Assembly: GCF_000003815.2 (NCBI RefSeq)
Contig: NC_049986.1
Coordinates: 3,999,686 to 4,037,484 of the forward strand
From: Branchiostoma floridae
Lineage: Eukaryota; Chordata; Leptocardii; Amphioxiformes; Branchiostomatidae
DNA: 37,799 bases
Direction of reading: 5' to 3'
Part shown: positions 1-9,132 of the stretch, in pieces
How the letters are laid out: each line of letters starts with the position of its first letter
Numbering within the stretch: position 1 is the stretch's first letter
The notes under the pieces: model-generated
The model's database searches: none
Seen by the model: the letters and a program-made list of their open reading frames with translations, nothing else
Told to the model about the DNA's origin: nothing
Program-made: the position numbers and the translations under genes

Positions 1-465
1 TTTGTAGGTCAAAGGGTATATATCATTGAGCCTACCAAGTGCGATCTCTACAGCATTTTGGATCTGTGTTTACTATGAGGTTGTTTTTCATTATGAATTT
101 TTCTTTCTTATTTTCGACACCTTTTTTTACCTCTTTGAACAGGGACAGTTTTTTTCTGATAGTAGTTGGAGTCCACTACAATCCAACTTTTCATATTTCC
201 CCTGTATTTGTGGAAAAACTGCCTACTTATTACGGAGGAAAGTGTGTGGTTAAATGCAGAGACACAGAATAATGCCTGCAAGCCTGCTCTGCAGGGAGTC
301 CAAGACAGCTTGTCACAGCGTTTGTAAAGAGAACTGTTAAAGGTCTTGGCTGAGACGGTCTTGCCCAAGACGTCTCAGGAAAACGTAGTGTAAAGCGAGT
401 GATAAACATATAGCGCGATTTTTCAAATGGCGTTATATGCTAATGAGCCTTCCCGAAGTCGGGAA
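1..465. other. Unassigned, no feature recognised
   Basis: AT-rich sequence. The short open frames on both strands have no recognisable motif, splice context or coding character, so I assign nothing here. Confidence 0.5.
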
Positions 466-678
466 GCATCTACACGCGCGCAGAGCTGTCGGGGACGCCT
501 GCTAAGCTATCGGGGACCCCTGCTAAGCTATCGTACGAATGGTCCGGACCTTTCGGGATAAATTTTCCCGATATCGTAATGGCGATATAGTAGTTCCATC
601 TAGACGATGAAAAAAAGCTCGGCGAGAGGCTGTAGGCTCGCCGCTATCGGGAAAAACTGTGTGTAGATCGTGCCTAAG
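466..678. repeat. GC-rich structured repeat with 21-bp tandem duplication
   Basis: A 21-bp unit (gctgtcggggacgcctgctaa and a near copy) repeats at 485-505 and 506-526, with a partial third copy to 533. The ends look like weak inverted repeats: GCATCTACACGCG on the left against the complement of GTGTGTAGATCGTGC on the right. Small palindromes around tttcgggata/tcccgatatcg lie inside. A MITE-like element is the likeliest reading. Target-site duplications are not evident, so the boundaries are approximate. Confidence 0.35.
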
Positions 679-794
679 CCAAAAAAAAACTTTCCCTCAA
701 AGCACGTAAAGCTGTCTTCAGTATAAAATCTCTCATCCGCTCTTCGATCTCTATAAAGACTTTATTACAAATGTTTTGATACATGTATTACAAA

Positions 795-944
795 CTTATC
801 ATGCTATATGGTAGCGAAATTTGGAGTAAAGACCACTTGCAGAATAATTGTCCAGTTGAAGTGCTTCACAACCATTTTTGCAAAAGTATTCTAGGATTTC
901 ACAGAAACGCCAGCAACATGACATGTAAAGCTGATTTCCATTAG
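795..944 (+). pseudogene. Fragment of non-LTR retrotransposon reverse transcriptase, C-terminal region
   Basis: The plus-strand frame gives LIMLYGSEIWS, then VEVLHNHFCKSILGFHRN, then a stop at 942-944. The pattern LLYGSE-W followed by a spaced H-x-F-C-K-x-ILG is the familiar C-terminal thumb region of LINE reverse transcriptases. A stop lies just upstream in frame, so this is a short dead remnant. It is a different lineage from the CR1/L2-like fragments at 1.7-2.3 kb and 15 kb. The assignment is by motif only. Confidence 0.5.
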
Positions 945-1159
945 ATGTTGATGTTTCAGTTAGGATAGTTAAGTATTGGTATCAAATACTTATTGTAGTT
1001 GAATGTGAATAGGAACTGTTGTATCTTAGTACAATTGACAGCATAGGCATTTTAAAAGTAGACGTAAAGCACCATATTCTGTATATTGGGAAAGGATCAT
1101 GCTTTTTGGTAGTTGATACATGTAGTGCAAAGCTACAATTGTGCCACAGTCCCCATTTC

Positions 1160-1445
1160 ACCCATCCTCCTACGCAGGGACATCCAACGGTGCGGCGGCA
1201 CCGCCTGTCTGGATGTACCCTGCTTTCTCAACCGTCACACTTAGTTACTGTGGGCGTCGGCAGAAACCAGCTGTCAACCAATCAGAAAAGAGACCTTTCA
1301 ATTTTTAAAAGGAATCTCGCATATACAAGTATAAGGGTAAGCTCATGAACTAGGCAATAAGAACTAAGGATGACGTTTGAGAAAGCAGGGTATATCCAGA
1401 CAGGCGGTTTTGCTGTTGGATGTCCCTGCGTAGGAGGATGCGTTT
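1160..1445. repeat. Foldback/inverted-repeat element, arms about 80 bp
   Basis: The left arm (about 1163-1246) and right arm (about 1363-1440) are reverse complements with few differences. Both carry CATCCTCCTACGCAGGGACA, then CCGCCTGTCTGGAT and CCCTGCTTTCTCAA. The roughly 115-bp loop holds no recognisable gene. This is the structure of a MITE or foldback transposon. No clear target duplication was found. Confidence 0.7.
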
Positions 1446-1671
1446 CACATAAGCCCACCGTGTTCCCCTCTCTCAATTTGAGTTAGGTAGATCTTTGCAC
1501 GAAGCTTTATAATGCGCGCTTGACCAAAATACGACATTTTCTAATTGTATTCAACAGCAACAAATATCGTTAAGACAGAAAAATTACTTCTATCTTCTTA
1601 GTTCAGGAATATGAGAAATAAAGTACTTCAAGTGATAGCTGTCACTTTGGACATTGCGATCATTTAAGAAC

Positions 1672-2290
1672 ACTTTTTTTTGTTTATTAAGAAACCTTTT
1701 AGCCCTTACGGGCTAATCTTACAAGGTTCAATCAACATGAATCAACATGACAATCAACATGAATACATACATTTTTAGAAATACAACAATCACAAAGTAT
1801 TTACAATAGAGCACAGTGTCTAGAGGTCAGAGGTCTAGATGACAATGTTTGAGATGGCTTGTTTAAAACTGGACAGTGTATACAGTGACTTAATGTTAGA
1901 TGGCAATGAGTTCCAGAGCATAATTGCTTGGTACAGGAAGGTACGTTTTCCACTGTTTGTTTTAGGTTTGGGTAGTCTGAAGTTGTTGGATACAGAAAAT
2001 CTAGTATTATACATGTGGGATGAATTAACTGGTATGAAGGAATTGTACACATTTTGTGGTTCGTGGCTAGTGAGGATTTTAAAGAACATAATCAGAGTAC
2101 TTAAAGAGAATCTTTTTCTCACTGTAGGCCAACCAAGCTCAAGATGCATCCGCCTAACAGATGTGTCCGATGTACATTTTAATAACAGTCTACACGCTCT
2201 ATTTTGTACTATCTGCATTTTTCTCACAATCGAATCTGACATGCTGGCTAGCAATGGTGAACAATATTGTACTACTGATAGCACCAGGGC
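1672..2290 (-). mobile_element. 5'-truncated non-LTR retrotransposon (CR1/L2/Jockey-like), 3' end with poly(A)
   Basis: The minus-strand frame (2284 down to 1835) encodes the tail of a LINE reverse transcriptase. It contains VVQYCSPLLAS, VQNRACRLLL, LELGWPTVRKR, a YNTRFSVSNNFRLPKP block, and GKRTFLYQAIMLWNSLPSN. After the stop, a short 3' UTR carries a small hairpin (TTAGCCC/GGGCTAA near 1699-1716), AATAAA and a poly(A) run (poly(T) on plus near 1673-1680). The copy is truncated at its 5' end near 2290. The coding part has no internal stop over about 150 codons, so the insertion may be fairly young. The clade is not resolved. Confidence 0.8.
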
Positions 2291-2797
2291 TGCACATCAC
2301 ACGTCTTAATTGAAAAATTTCTTTCATTCTTGTTGAAAACACATATAATTGCGGTGTCATGCAATTTAAAAGGCACGAGGTGACCCTTATCCATGCACGG
2401 GACCGTATTGAGTATAGATGTTTGCCTTGAAGTTAGCAAATACCATTATCTGTCTTTCGTCCATACAATGACGTAATTCTATTTAGTAAAAAGCTACAGG
2501 CAAACTGTGTACAGGCATATTTAAACTCTGTGCAAAAGTCATGCGAGTCACAACGCAGCTGCTTTGATTCCCACTCATTTGTTTAACATTTCGATAAAAC
2601 TTATTCCAACGTCGCTGTTACCGTTGCCGAAGCTGCACAAGAAGGAGCTAGAACACCATCTTGAAAACTTTATTTGAAATAACATCTTGCAGACGTACGT
2701 TTGTCTGAATTGTGTTGTCATTCACATACACTCCTCCGGGGGGAATTGCACTGAAAGTTAAGCCTGCCTAATTGAAAAGAATCCATATCAAAAATCT

Positions 2798-3752
2798 AGT
2801 CTGTGTAACACAAACTCCGCTGTCCAGGGCTCTAACTGGCCCCTCCCCGCGGAGTTTGTGCTCCACTAGCTATAACCTGGGGGAACTGTTGTAGAAAATA
2901 CCAACACCAATGGCAAGCCAGGATTTTGGTCAAGCCCCCATTACCGTGGAAACCAGTATATTAGCATGTCTCCACCACCCAGAGGGTGGGCGGGCTAGTT
3001 GCCTCTCCCATTGTCTGTGCCGGGCTGTGGTTCTCTGTGTGAAGGACCCATGGGAGCAGAGGCATGTTTGTGTTTAATAGGAAAACAACGTCTTGTGCCA
3101 GTTGTGGGGATTTCAAGAAACTTGAAGGAATCTTGGAGCGCAGACTTTCCTGGAACTATTATTTTGCCTGGTGGTGAGATTTTATGTGGCCAGCAACGAA
3201 AGCTTGGCATAAAGTACATTTTTTTAAAATCTATATAGGCAGAGAACTGCAGAAAAACAGTTGGTTCACAAAAATGCGCCATGTTGTTGTGACAGTTGAA
3301 GCCTGTCAACCTCCTTGGTCAAACTTCTCAGAACCATGATATGTCCCTCCTATAATGATTGGCACATCAAAAGTTATGCCACAGGCACATCTACCTAAAT
3401 GAATGCTATTCTATGTATTGAAGGGTAATTTTCACATTAGTTCTTCGGTGTAGCGGTTGTTAAAAAAAGACATCATTTTATAATAGTAGAACTCTGTTCC
3501 CACCATCAGTACAAGTGGCACAGATCAGAGAGATCAACTACAGATAAGAGGTGTGATGCTGTCAATCACCACATAGCAACCCACCCCAGTCCATAGCAAC
3601 CAAAAGCCAGGATCTGGTGGGCTCCCTGCAATTACATACATTATCCATATATGGAAAACCCAGTTCCCTTGACTAAGGGCTATTCTCTATCAAGCTGATA
3701 GTGGGCCGGCGGATGTTTGGCGGGCTGCTATAAGCGAGATTTAACCAGGCTA
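2798..3752. mobile_element. Non-autonomous DNA transposon, TAGYCTG termini, 9-bp TSD (long copy)
   Basis: The left end reads TAGTCTGTGTAACACAAACT and the right end is TAAGCGAGATTTAACCAGGC followed by TA. The termini TAGTCTG and CAGGCTA form a 7-bp inverted repeat with one mismatch. The flanks are a perfect 9-bp direct repeat, TCAAAAATC, at 2789-2797 and 3753-3761. A 12-bp inverted repeat, CACAAACTCCGC/GCGGAGTTTGTG, lies at about 2810-2861. The interior has no transposase I can recognise. The outer ~54 and ~52 bp match the short copy at 34733-34838. A 9-bp duplication is typical of the Mutator superfamily, but that class assignment is inference. Confidence 0.8.
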
Positions 3753-3952
3753 TCAAAAATCGTGCTTACAAGCGATCGTCTGAAATATCGAAGACCTTTA
3801 GACATAGACTAAAAAGACATCTTCAAGCCTATAAGGAATCACAAACCTATTGCAACGCTATAGATATCTTACAAAATGACCTGTTTACGAACGTTTCCAT
3901 ATTGTCTGAGAGCCTACAATGTTTTCCCTCGTTCCAAACGATATTGTACCGG

Positions 3953-4288
3953 TGTCGAGGGCTGTGGTAAATTAATGTGTAAACGTGGGGCATTTGGCCC
4001 AGACCACAGAGGTCCTGGGTTCAAAACCTATCATGCTACCTGTCTTGTGCATTTGCTCTTGGGAAAGGCACTAAACACAACGTCCCTTACTCCATCCAAG
4101 TGTGGAAAGTGGGCACATGACTTTCACTGAAAAGGTACGAGGCGGTGGAAGAATTTCTACCGGCAGGATGTATGAACTCTACCGCTGAAACGTGTGCTGT
4201 GAAGGGTTGGGCCCCGCCTTCCAATACTGTACCCTACACACAGTGGATAACATCCCACTGCCCCTACGGCCCCACTATGGGACTACCT
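3953..4288 (+). mobile_element. tRNA-derived SINE, near full length
   Basis: The head contains a Pol III box-B-like GGTCCTGGGTTCAAAACC. It is followed by the module TTGGGAAAGGCACTAAACAC and, further on, a tail with ATCCCACTGCCCCTACGGCC. The same tail is found in reverse in the copy at about 27388-27625, which supports a SINE of roughly 330 bp. It is too diverged to be a tRNA gene. Confidence 0.65.
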
Positions 4289-4289
4289 T

Positions 4290-4802
4290 TTACCTTTAAT
4301 GAGAAAACAGTCATTGTTCTTTGTACACAAATATATTAAGTAATGAATGTTTAGGAGAACGTGAGAAAAATCTCCTGTCCTTACCGTAGTCCTTTGATAG
4401 AACTGAAGCCAGAAGGCAAAGAAGTACCACTGCAGCCGTGAAGCTCGACATCTCAAGCCAAGTGTACTACACGTTTCTCAGACTCAGCTGTGTACACAGC
4501 ATATCAGATAAATACACATGGCCATTCGATTAGATTATATGGAAGGCATCTACGAAAGCATCAATTTGCGTCCGTTTTCGAAAAATTAGACTAAAGTACA
4601 AATCGTGCAAAGCAGCTGCTAAATAAGAACAAATATGCCGTGAATTGCAAAAAAATAGATACAGGAAAGCAGGTAGGTAACAATGTCACTGAAGTCAAAG
4701 ACGAAGATGTGGAATATCAATATATTGTTGTTCTGTACTCCATACACTGTTTAATCATTTGTTCCGTCTTCCTGACCACCCAGAATTCATAATGCAGCCA
4801 AC
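4290..4802. other. Unassigned intergenic sequence
   Basis: I see no open frame with coding character, no inverted repeat and no known repeat module in this stretch. Confidence 0.4.
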
Positions 4803-4808
4803 TTTATT
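4803..4808 (-). promoter_or_regulatory. Poly(A) signal for the small ORF at 4816-5067
   Basis: AATAAA on the minus strand begins 7 nt after the TGA. It is canonical in sequence, but its use is inferred only from position. Confidence 0.3.
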
Positions 4809-4815
4809 GGAAGGG

Positions 4816-5067
4816 TCAAACCTTTTCATTGCACGCCCACATCATCTTTGGCCTTCCCAGAGGATGCCATCCATATAGTTGAATAAACATGGCCTTATTT
4901 GAAAAAGGAAGAGGCGTGCCCCATACGGAAGCAACGGTGGGGTCAGTATATTTACTGTATTCGCACTGACGAGGGGTGATCAATAGGTTCAAGGCCTCAC
5001 CAAGAAATAACAGAGCCAAAATAAAATTTCCGGCCATAGTTAAAAGCATAATCCTCCTTAGAATCAA
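4816..5067 (-). CDS. Small putative secreted or membrane-anchored protein, 83 aa, unrecognised
   Basis: From the first ATG at 5067 the frame begins MILRRIMLLTMAGN, and two further in-frame ATGs follow (MLLTMAGN and MAGN). A hydrophobic stretch, FILALLFLGEALNLLI, looks like a signal peptide or membrane anchor. The remaining ~55 residues have only two cysteines (RQCEYS and WACNEKV) and an aromatic middle, MFIQLYGWHPLG. TGA is followed after 7 nt by AATAAA (complement at 4803-4808), which would give a very short 3' UTR. I do not recognise the family. No splice sites are needed, but a donor-like GGTGAG inside the leader leaves open that it is only a first-exon fragment. The ORF is short enough to occur by chance. 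Confidence 0.3.
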   Translation of the reverse strand: MILRRIMLLTMAGNFILALLFLGEALNLLITPRQCEYSKYTDPTVASVWGTPLPFSNKAMFIQLYGWHPLGRPKMMWACNEKV

Positions 5068-5114
5068 ATTATAATGATCTTTACTTTACTGGCGACAACA
5101 AGTAATGTTAGGTG

Positions 5115-5128
5115 AGAGCGGGAGGGGG
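5115..5128 (+). repeat. Poly(G) run
   Basis: An uninterrupted G tract lies between gcgggagg and tctgtt. It could form a G-quadruplex or be a length artefact of assembly. Confidence 0.5.
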
Positions 5129-5179
5129 GGGGGGGTCTGTTACACGTGTTATATCTATTGAAGACCAGTTATTGAAAAC

Positions 5180-5975
5180 AATGTAATTATACAATTTCCT
5201 CATTAATTATGCAAATTTAGCCCTCATTTATGTAACATGTACATCATTAAGAAAATCTTTGCCTAAGCTACCTGCATGACTAAAATGACAGCAATCGGTC
5301 ATTCCTCTCTGCAGTTATCCTCTTTGGAATGTCAGAAAGACACAAACGCCCCTGCAGTTCCAAAATTAAATGTTAGGGTGCTGAAACTTACTCCACTTTG
5401 TCATGACGCTGAAAGTTATCTAGCATTAAAATGCCAAAAGTATATCATGTCCGGGACAAGAGATATATTGCAAAAACTGCCATGATAGAACATTCTCATT
5501 AATTATGCAAATGTACTCCTATTTTGCATAATTAGTTTTTCATTTTGTACAACATTGTCTAAGGTACCTAGTACAAACTGAAAATCATGAAAATCCATTG
5601 TTCCCTTCTTAATTTATCCTCTTCAGATTTTTTTCTTTTTCACAAAAATACCCCAGGTATCCCAAAACTAACCGCTAGGGTCCAAAACTCATGTCACTTC
5701 TTCCAAAGCACAAGAGCTATCTAATACCTAAAAATCGTGCCCATACCTTGTTCAGAACGCGAGATAGCAAAACGTACCGGAAGTTGCGCTGCAGTACCAA
5801 GAAAAGCTGTAGGGACCCCGAAATCTAATCATTTTCACCTTTTATCACACCTCACATGTACACCAAGTATCAAACCAATCCAACCAGCCGTTCTTGAGTT
5901 ATCTTGTTGACAAATACACACACACAAAAGCAGGGTAAAACATAACCTTCTTGAAATTTCACGGAGGCAAATATA
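5180..5975. repeat. Interspersed repeat with two diverged ~296-bp tandem units
   Basis: CATTAATTATGCAAAT recurs at 5201 and 5497. Matching order follows in both units: aagctacctgcatgac versus aaggtacctagtacaa, then a tatcctctt block, a ccaaaactta block, and a gagatat/gagatag block. The final part (ccaagtatcaaaccaatcca, then cacggaggcaa) resembles the block at 32440-32600. This looks like a widespread non-coding repeat with an internally duplicated body. Confidence 0.55.
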
Positions 5976-5994
5976 CACAAATAATGCCCTTGAC

Positions 5995-6080
5995 TATGCT
6001 CTACGTCTTGTGTACTTTGGTGTCTTTTATATCATTTTTTTTTTCGTTCCCGGAAGCTATGTAGCAAGTCTCATAACATG
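5995..6080 (+). repeat. Fragment related to the MITE at 8038-8249
   Basis: The string tcttttatatcat, a T-rich run and cgttcccggaagctat here parallel ccttttatatcatatttttc and gtttccgaaagctac inside the 8.1-kb element. Only the interior and one side match, so it is a truncated relative. Confidence 0.5.
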
Positions 6081-6084
6081 CCAT

Positions 6085-6505
6085 GATGATATTGGAAATG
6101 ACAACAAAAAAACTTGCAGAACAAATGCTCGCTAAATAGTTAAAAAGTTTACGTAAGTCTGAGCGAATTCCGGAAGGAGAGGTCGCGCTTTGGAGGCTAC
6201 ATGTAATACTATTACAAACCAGTTAAACTAACGCAACCCTCCCCTAACCCCCCCCCCCCCGCCCAAAAAGCCCTAAACTAAACTCGAACACTAACCCTAG
6301 CCCCATCCCAAGCCTATCTTTTCTCACACGCATAACCTCTCAGAGCAGAAATCTAACGGAGTAGAAATTTGAAACGACACCTGAGACACATGTATGAAGA
6401 GCTAGTGTCTAAATGTTTACCTAAAATGTAAATCCGCCAAGTCAAGACCTTTAAGTCAATAGATAGATCAAACAAGCCAACCGCTGAGAAGAGAAAAATG
6501 CCCTG
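6085..6505. other. Unassigned; C-rich run at about 6240-6270
   Basis: Apart from a C14-like run flanked by cctaac, nothing here is recognisable. It lies just beyond the 3' end of the CEMIP-like gene. Confidence 0.4.
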
Positions 6506-6529
6506 TACTTTGAACTCTCCATGAATTCC

Positions 6530-6535
6530 TTTATT
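6530..6535 (-). promoter_or_regulatory. Poly(A) signal of the CEMIP-like gene
   Basis: AATAAA on the minus strand lies 39 nt after the TGA at 6575-6577, which gives a short 3' UTR ending near 6505-6515. Its spacing and strand fit the terminal exon. Confidence 0.7.
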
Positions 6536-6574
6536 TAATACATAGGGGAGTATTTCTTCTTCTTCTTGCTGAAC

Positions 6575-6693
6575 TCAGGCCATGAGCGGGATCTTGGTGT
6601 AGATCTGCGCTAGTCCCTGAGTAGACGGCAGGTTGACTTGTTGGATCCAGGTCGGCCAAACAGTGCCCTTGAAACCAACCATGGCGAAATTGC
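6575..6693 (-). CDS. CEMIP-like: CEMIP-like gene, terminal exon (end of ILEI/PANDER domain)
   Basis: The acceptor tttgttgcag is followed by 119 bp that complete a phase-1 codon and end at TGA. The peptide begins NFAMVGFKGTVWPTWIQ and ends QIYTKIPLMA. The VGFKG motif, a W-containing strand and a hydrophobic tail about 30 residues later are what I recall for the extreme C-terminus of CEMIP and CEMIP2. This domain has the FAM3/ILEI (PANDER-like) fold. The family binds or depolymerises hyaluronan at the cell surface or outside the cell. The phase matches the previous exon exactly (G + GC). A one-domain FAM3 protein is excluded by the exons upstream. Confidence 0.88.
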
Positions 6694-6884
6694 CTGCAAC
6701 AAAAGACATTGTACATTATAAAAAATTCCAAAATCAAAATAAGAAAGTGCGTGAAAAAAAAAACAATTTTATTATTTTTTGTATATCATAAATTATAGAA
6801 AAAAAGCCCTTTTTTCAACGTTTCAGCACTTCAGGTATATCATTTGCCTTTCTAAGACAGTGCAATTCAAATAATCCCGAGTCA

Positions 6885-7050
6885 CTAGCAAATTTTTCTG
6901 GAAGCCTTCTTTAAAACTATCCAGAGAAGACCCCCTACTGTCCTTGGTGATAACAAATTCCACTCTACGGTAGTTCTGGGAAAGTATGAATTTTTTAACA
7001 CACCAATCCTAGCTATAGGTTGGTAACTCTGGTATTTGAATTCATTATCA
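6885..7050 (-). mobile_element. CR1-like reverse-transcriptase fragment in the last intron
   Basis: The nucleotide sequence matches 15033-15180 (both contain ttggtgataacaaattccac and then atcctag with ggttggtaactct). The minus-strand translation gives VLKNSYFPRTTVEWNLL, the same C-terminal block as the 15-kb element. It is about 160 bp, truncated on both sides and frame-broken. Confidence 0.75.
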
Positions 7051-7665
7051 TAAAAATGATAATCCCCGAGCAGAATAAGAATGATTTAGCTCTATATATG
7101 TCATTGAGCGACATACAGCACCATACAGTGGCAGTCCACTTAGGTTAAATTAGGCTCTCTCGAACTATATTGTTCCTGTAGCGACTCCATGGGTGGGTGT
7201 TTCCATTTATGAAAGTTTGTTGTCGTTTAAAGGTCAGCAATTCTATTCTTCTTAACTTCCCAAGTACTCAATGATTAGGGTATAAGCAATTGCTGAAAAC
7301 CATGTGCCTGGCATAGCTAGAAAAAATGATTACGAAATAATTTTACGGGTTATACAACGGGATATTTGATATCTTATTAAACATTTGCCTCCTTGGTATG
7401 CTTATTTCCCCGCATTTGTGCCGAAAATAGTCACGATGAAGGATGTTTCCATTCGTACAGGGAATGCACGAGTAAGATCTGCAGATGGGTAGGGAGTGTC
7501 ATATTGCTTTACAAAACACACATTCACCAAGAGGGAAATCCTGTAAAAAAATGTCGGGTGATAGTGTACAGTTGGAACATGATGCCCCCTTCTGAAGGTT
7601 AATGTCATGTTTATCATATTGCGACGACATTAATTTTCACCTGGGAATAAAATCATCAACCACAC
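7051..7665. other. Intron sequence, no feature recognised
   Basis: This is part of the intron between the last two CEMIP-like exons. Its short open frames are not convincing. Confidence 0.45.
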
Positions 7666-7669
7666 GTAC

Positions 7670-7779
7670 CTCTATATTCTGTCTGAACAGGTTCCTGAGC
7701 TCCGATCTCCTTTAAAGCGGTCAGACACTCATTGGCATACCGACTGGATGAGTCACGTGTGGCAACAAGGACGATGGAG
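7670..7779 (-). CDS. CEMIP-like: CEMIP-like gene, penultimate exon (ILEI/PANDER domain)
   Basis: The exon is bounded by tctgcag and gtacgtgtgg and is 110 bp long. It enters in phase 2 and leaves in phase 1. The peptide reads SIVLVATRDSSSRYANECL and then TALKEIGAQEPVQTEYRG. An I-V-L-(V/M)-A strand followed by a helix ending in L-x-x-(I/L)-G-A is the hallmark of the ILEI domain (compare the IVLM strand of FAM3 and CEMIP). Joined to the previous exon, the boundary gives IPNNSIVLVA. This fits the D-x-S-I-V-L pattern I recall from the human protein. Confidence 0.88.
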
Positions 7780-7800
7780 CTGCAGAATGGCAGTACGTTC

Positions 7801-7848
7801 ACACATATGGCAGCCAATGATTGTGTAGTCATTGGCTGCCATATGTGT
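7801..7848. repeat. Perfect 20-bp intronic hairpin
   Basis: ACACATATGGCAGCCAATGA at 7801-7820 is followed by the 8-nt loop TTGTGTAG and then its exact reverse complement at 7829-7848. It begins 21 bp outside the acceptor side of the exon at 7670-7779, in the branch-point/polypyrimidine zone of that intron. Confidence 0.9.
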
Positions 7849-8037
7849 CACTCAAAACTCTGACACACATCATTGCTCTTTACATACCTTCAGATTGCAC
7901 CGTCAACTTTTAAAAATTATTTTGGAGATACACAAATACTCAATTACACAGGTATTCAATTACAAAAAAGTGTGGTACTCAAGTTAATAACTTAATAATG
8001 AGCCACATAGCAGCATGTTGTAATTTGTTTCCCCAAC

Positions 8038-8249
8038 CTTAGTTCTAGGTCCCATTTACAAACCGGGCCCCGGCCGGGACGTTTGCGGGAGCAAAAAATA
8101 AAAATGCTTATCAAGGAATATACACAATTACAAATTATGCTATTGACTGTTTTTTATGTTCTGTCTTTTGTTGCCTTTTATATCATATTTTTCGTTTCCG
8201 AAAGCTACCCTGCCGGGCCCCGGGTTGCGAATTGGGACCTAAGCCTAAG
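8038..8249. mobile_element. MITE with imperfect ~38-bp terminal inverted repeats
   Basis: The left end reads CTTAGTTCTAGGTCCCATTT and then ACAAACCGGGCCCCGGC. The complement of the right end reads CTTAGGCTTAGGTCCCAATT and then CGCAACCCGGGGCCCGGC. The AT-rich interior includes ccttttatatcatattttt. It lies in a CEMIP-like intron and directly abuts a SINE. A related fragment lies at about 6.0 kb. Confidence 0.7.
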
Positions 8250-8257
8250 TCATTTAC

Positions 8258-8402
8258 CCCTGTTACAGTGAAGAAAGTCGTGTCTTTCCCAAGCCCACAT
8301 CTACGAAATCGGTAGCCTGTCATCGGATTCTAACCCAGTGACTCACGGTTCTCGGCCAATCACTCCAACAGTTACGCCAACACGACGCCATAAGCTGCAC
8401 AC
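8258..8402 (-). mobile_element. tRNA-derived SINE fragment
   Basis: Reading the minus strand, a box-B-like GGGTTAGAATCC is followed by CTTGGGAAAGACACGACTTT. This is the same head-plus-module order as the other SINE copies. It is truncated where it meets the MITE at 8249. Confidence 0.55.
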
Positions 8403-8563
8403 TTAAGTTGCACTACTTTGAATTGTATTTTTTGAATTCCTGACAAACGTTGACCTTTATCCAGTGACCAAACAAACTCCATATGTCCAAACAACTTTAG
8501 TGTTTAAGTAGTAAAAGAACTGAAGAAAAATTGCCAGATGTACATAAATCTATCATCACTTAC

Positions 8564-8724
8564 TTGTTTGGGATGTCGCTTCGTATGAATGCTGCCATAA
8601 CGGCATCAGCCTCTGGTTGGCCGTGCGTGTCGAACGTCATTTGATGCGTCACCGAACCATTCATAGCGTCAACGGCGATGATCCTAAAGCCTCGGTAACG
8701 ATCATCGTACCTCACTCCGTCTAC
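8564..8724 (-). CDS. CEMIP-like: CEMIP-like gene, ILEI/PANDER-domain exon with duplicated acceptor
   Basis: 161 bp, phase 0 in and phase 2 out, donor gtaagtgatg. The peptide begins VDGVRYDDRYRGFRIIAVD, continues AMNGSVTHQMTFDTHG and ends QPEADAVMAAFIRSDIPN. The order G-(F/I)-x-(I/V)-(I/V)-A-(V/I)-D-x-x-x-G then T-F-D-T(H/Y)G is the core of the ILEI/PANDER fold. The frame-keeping acceptor is the inner copy of a 17-bp tandem duplication (8714-8730 and 8731-8747), each copy containing GCACAG. Splicing at the outer copy (exon start 8741) would read V-D-G-V-H-R and then TAG. The outer site has the better pyrimidine tract. Confidence 0.85.
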
Positions 8725-8747
8725 CTGTGCACTCCGTCTACCTGTGC
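8714..8747. repeat. 17-bp tandem duplication spanning a splice acceptor
   Basis: The string actccgtctacctgtgc occurs twice with no spacer. On the gene strand each copy carries an AG acceptor and the first coding bases, so two acceptors lie 17 nt apart. Confidence 0.95.
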
Positions 8748-8935
8748 AAGTAAAGATACATCACGTAGTTGCCCCCTGGTATAGGAAGTATGTCAATAAA
8801 GAGTGGCCTAGCATTTTTTCAGAGCTTTCAACGAATTTCATCGATAGAAATAATGCATAATAAACAGGCACTTAGGTAGGCAGGCAATAATGCATAGAGG
8901 AAGTGTGTAGGGTTTTACAATAAATGTATACGTAC

Positions 8936-9034
8936 CTCGATAAAAGGTCTGTTGCCCAACTCCATTTCCTCCTTTCCGGCAGCTTGGATTGTCACTTCAA
9001 GAAACTTCAGGTTGTCATCATGGATGATTGGTTC
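8936..9034 (-). CDS. CEMIP-like: CEMIP-like gene, exon at start of ILEI/PANDER domain
   Basis: 99 bp, phase 0 at both ends. The acceptor is ctatcatacag and the donor gtacgtatac. The peptide reads EPIIHDDNLKFLEVTIQ and then AAGKEEMELGNRPFIE. The string (F/L)-L-E-V followed by a short helix and then F-I-E-V-D-G across the junction is the order I recall for CEMIP (a FLEV strand, then IEVDG). Only this frame is open, so phase 0 is firm. That phase shows that the exon preceding it must end in phase 0, probably inside the 11.56-11.71 kb gap. Confidence 0.82.
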
Positions 9035-9132
9035 CTGTATGATAGTGGATATTCAAGTCCGTTACACTGCGAACGTACATACACGTACACTCAAACATAC
9101 AAACACAGTCACACGCACAAACACACGAGCAT

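Noticed and set aside
2995-3309. ORFs inside the 955-bp TAGYCTG element
   Set aside because: No transposase motif; overlapping frames on both strands with no coding signal.
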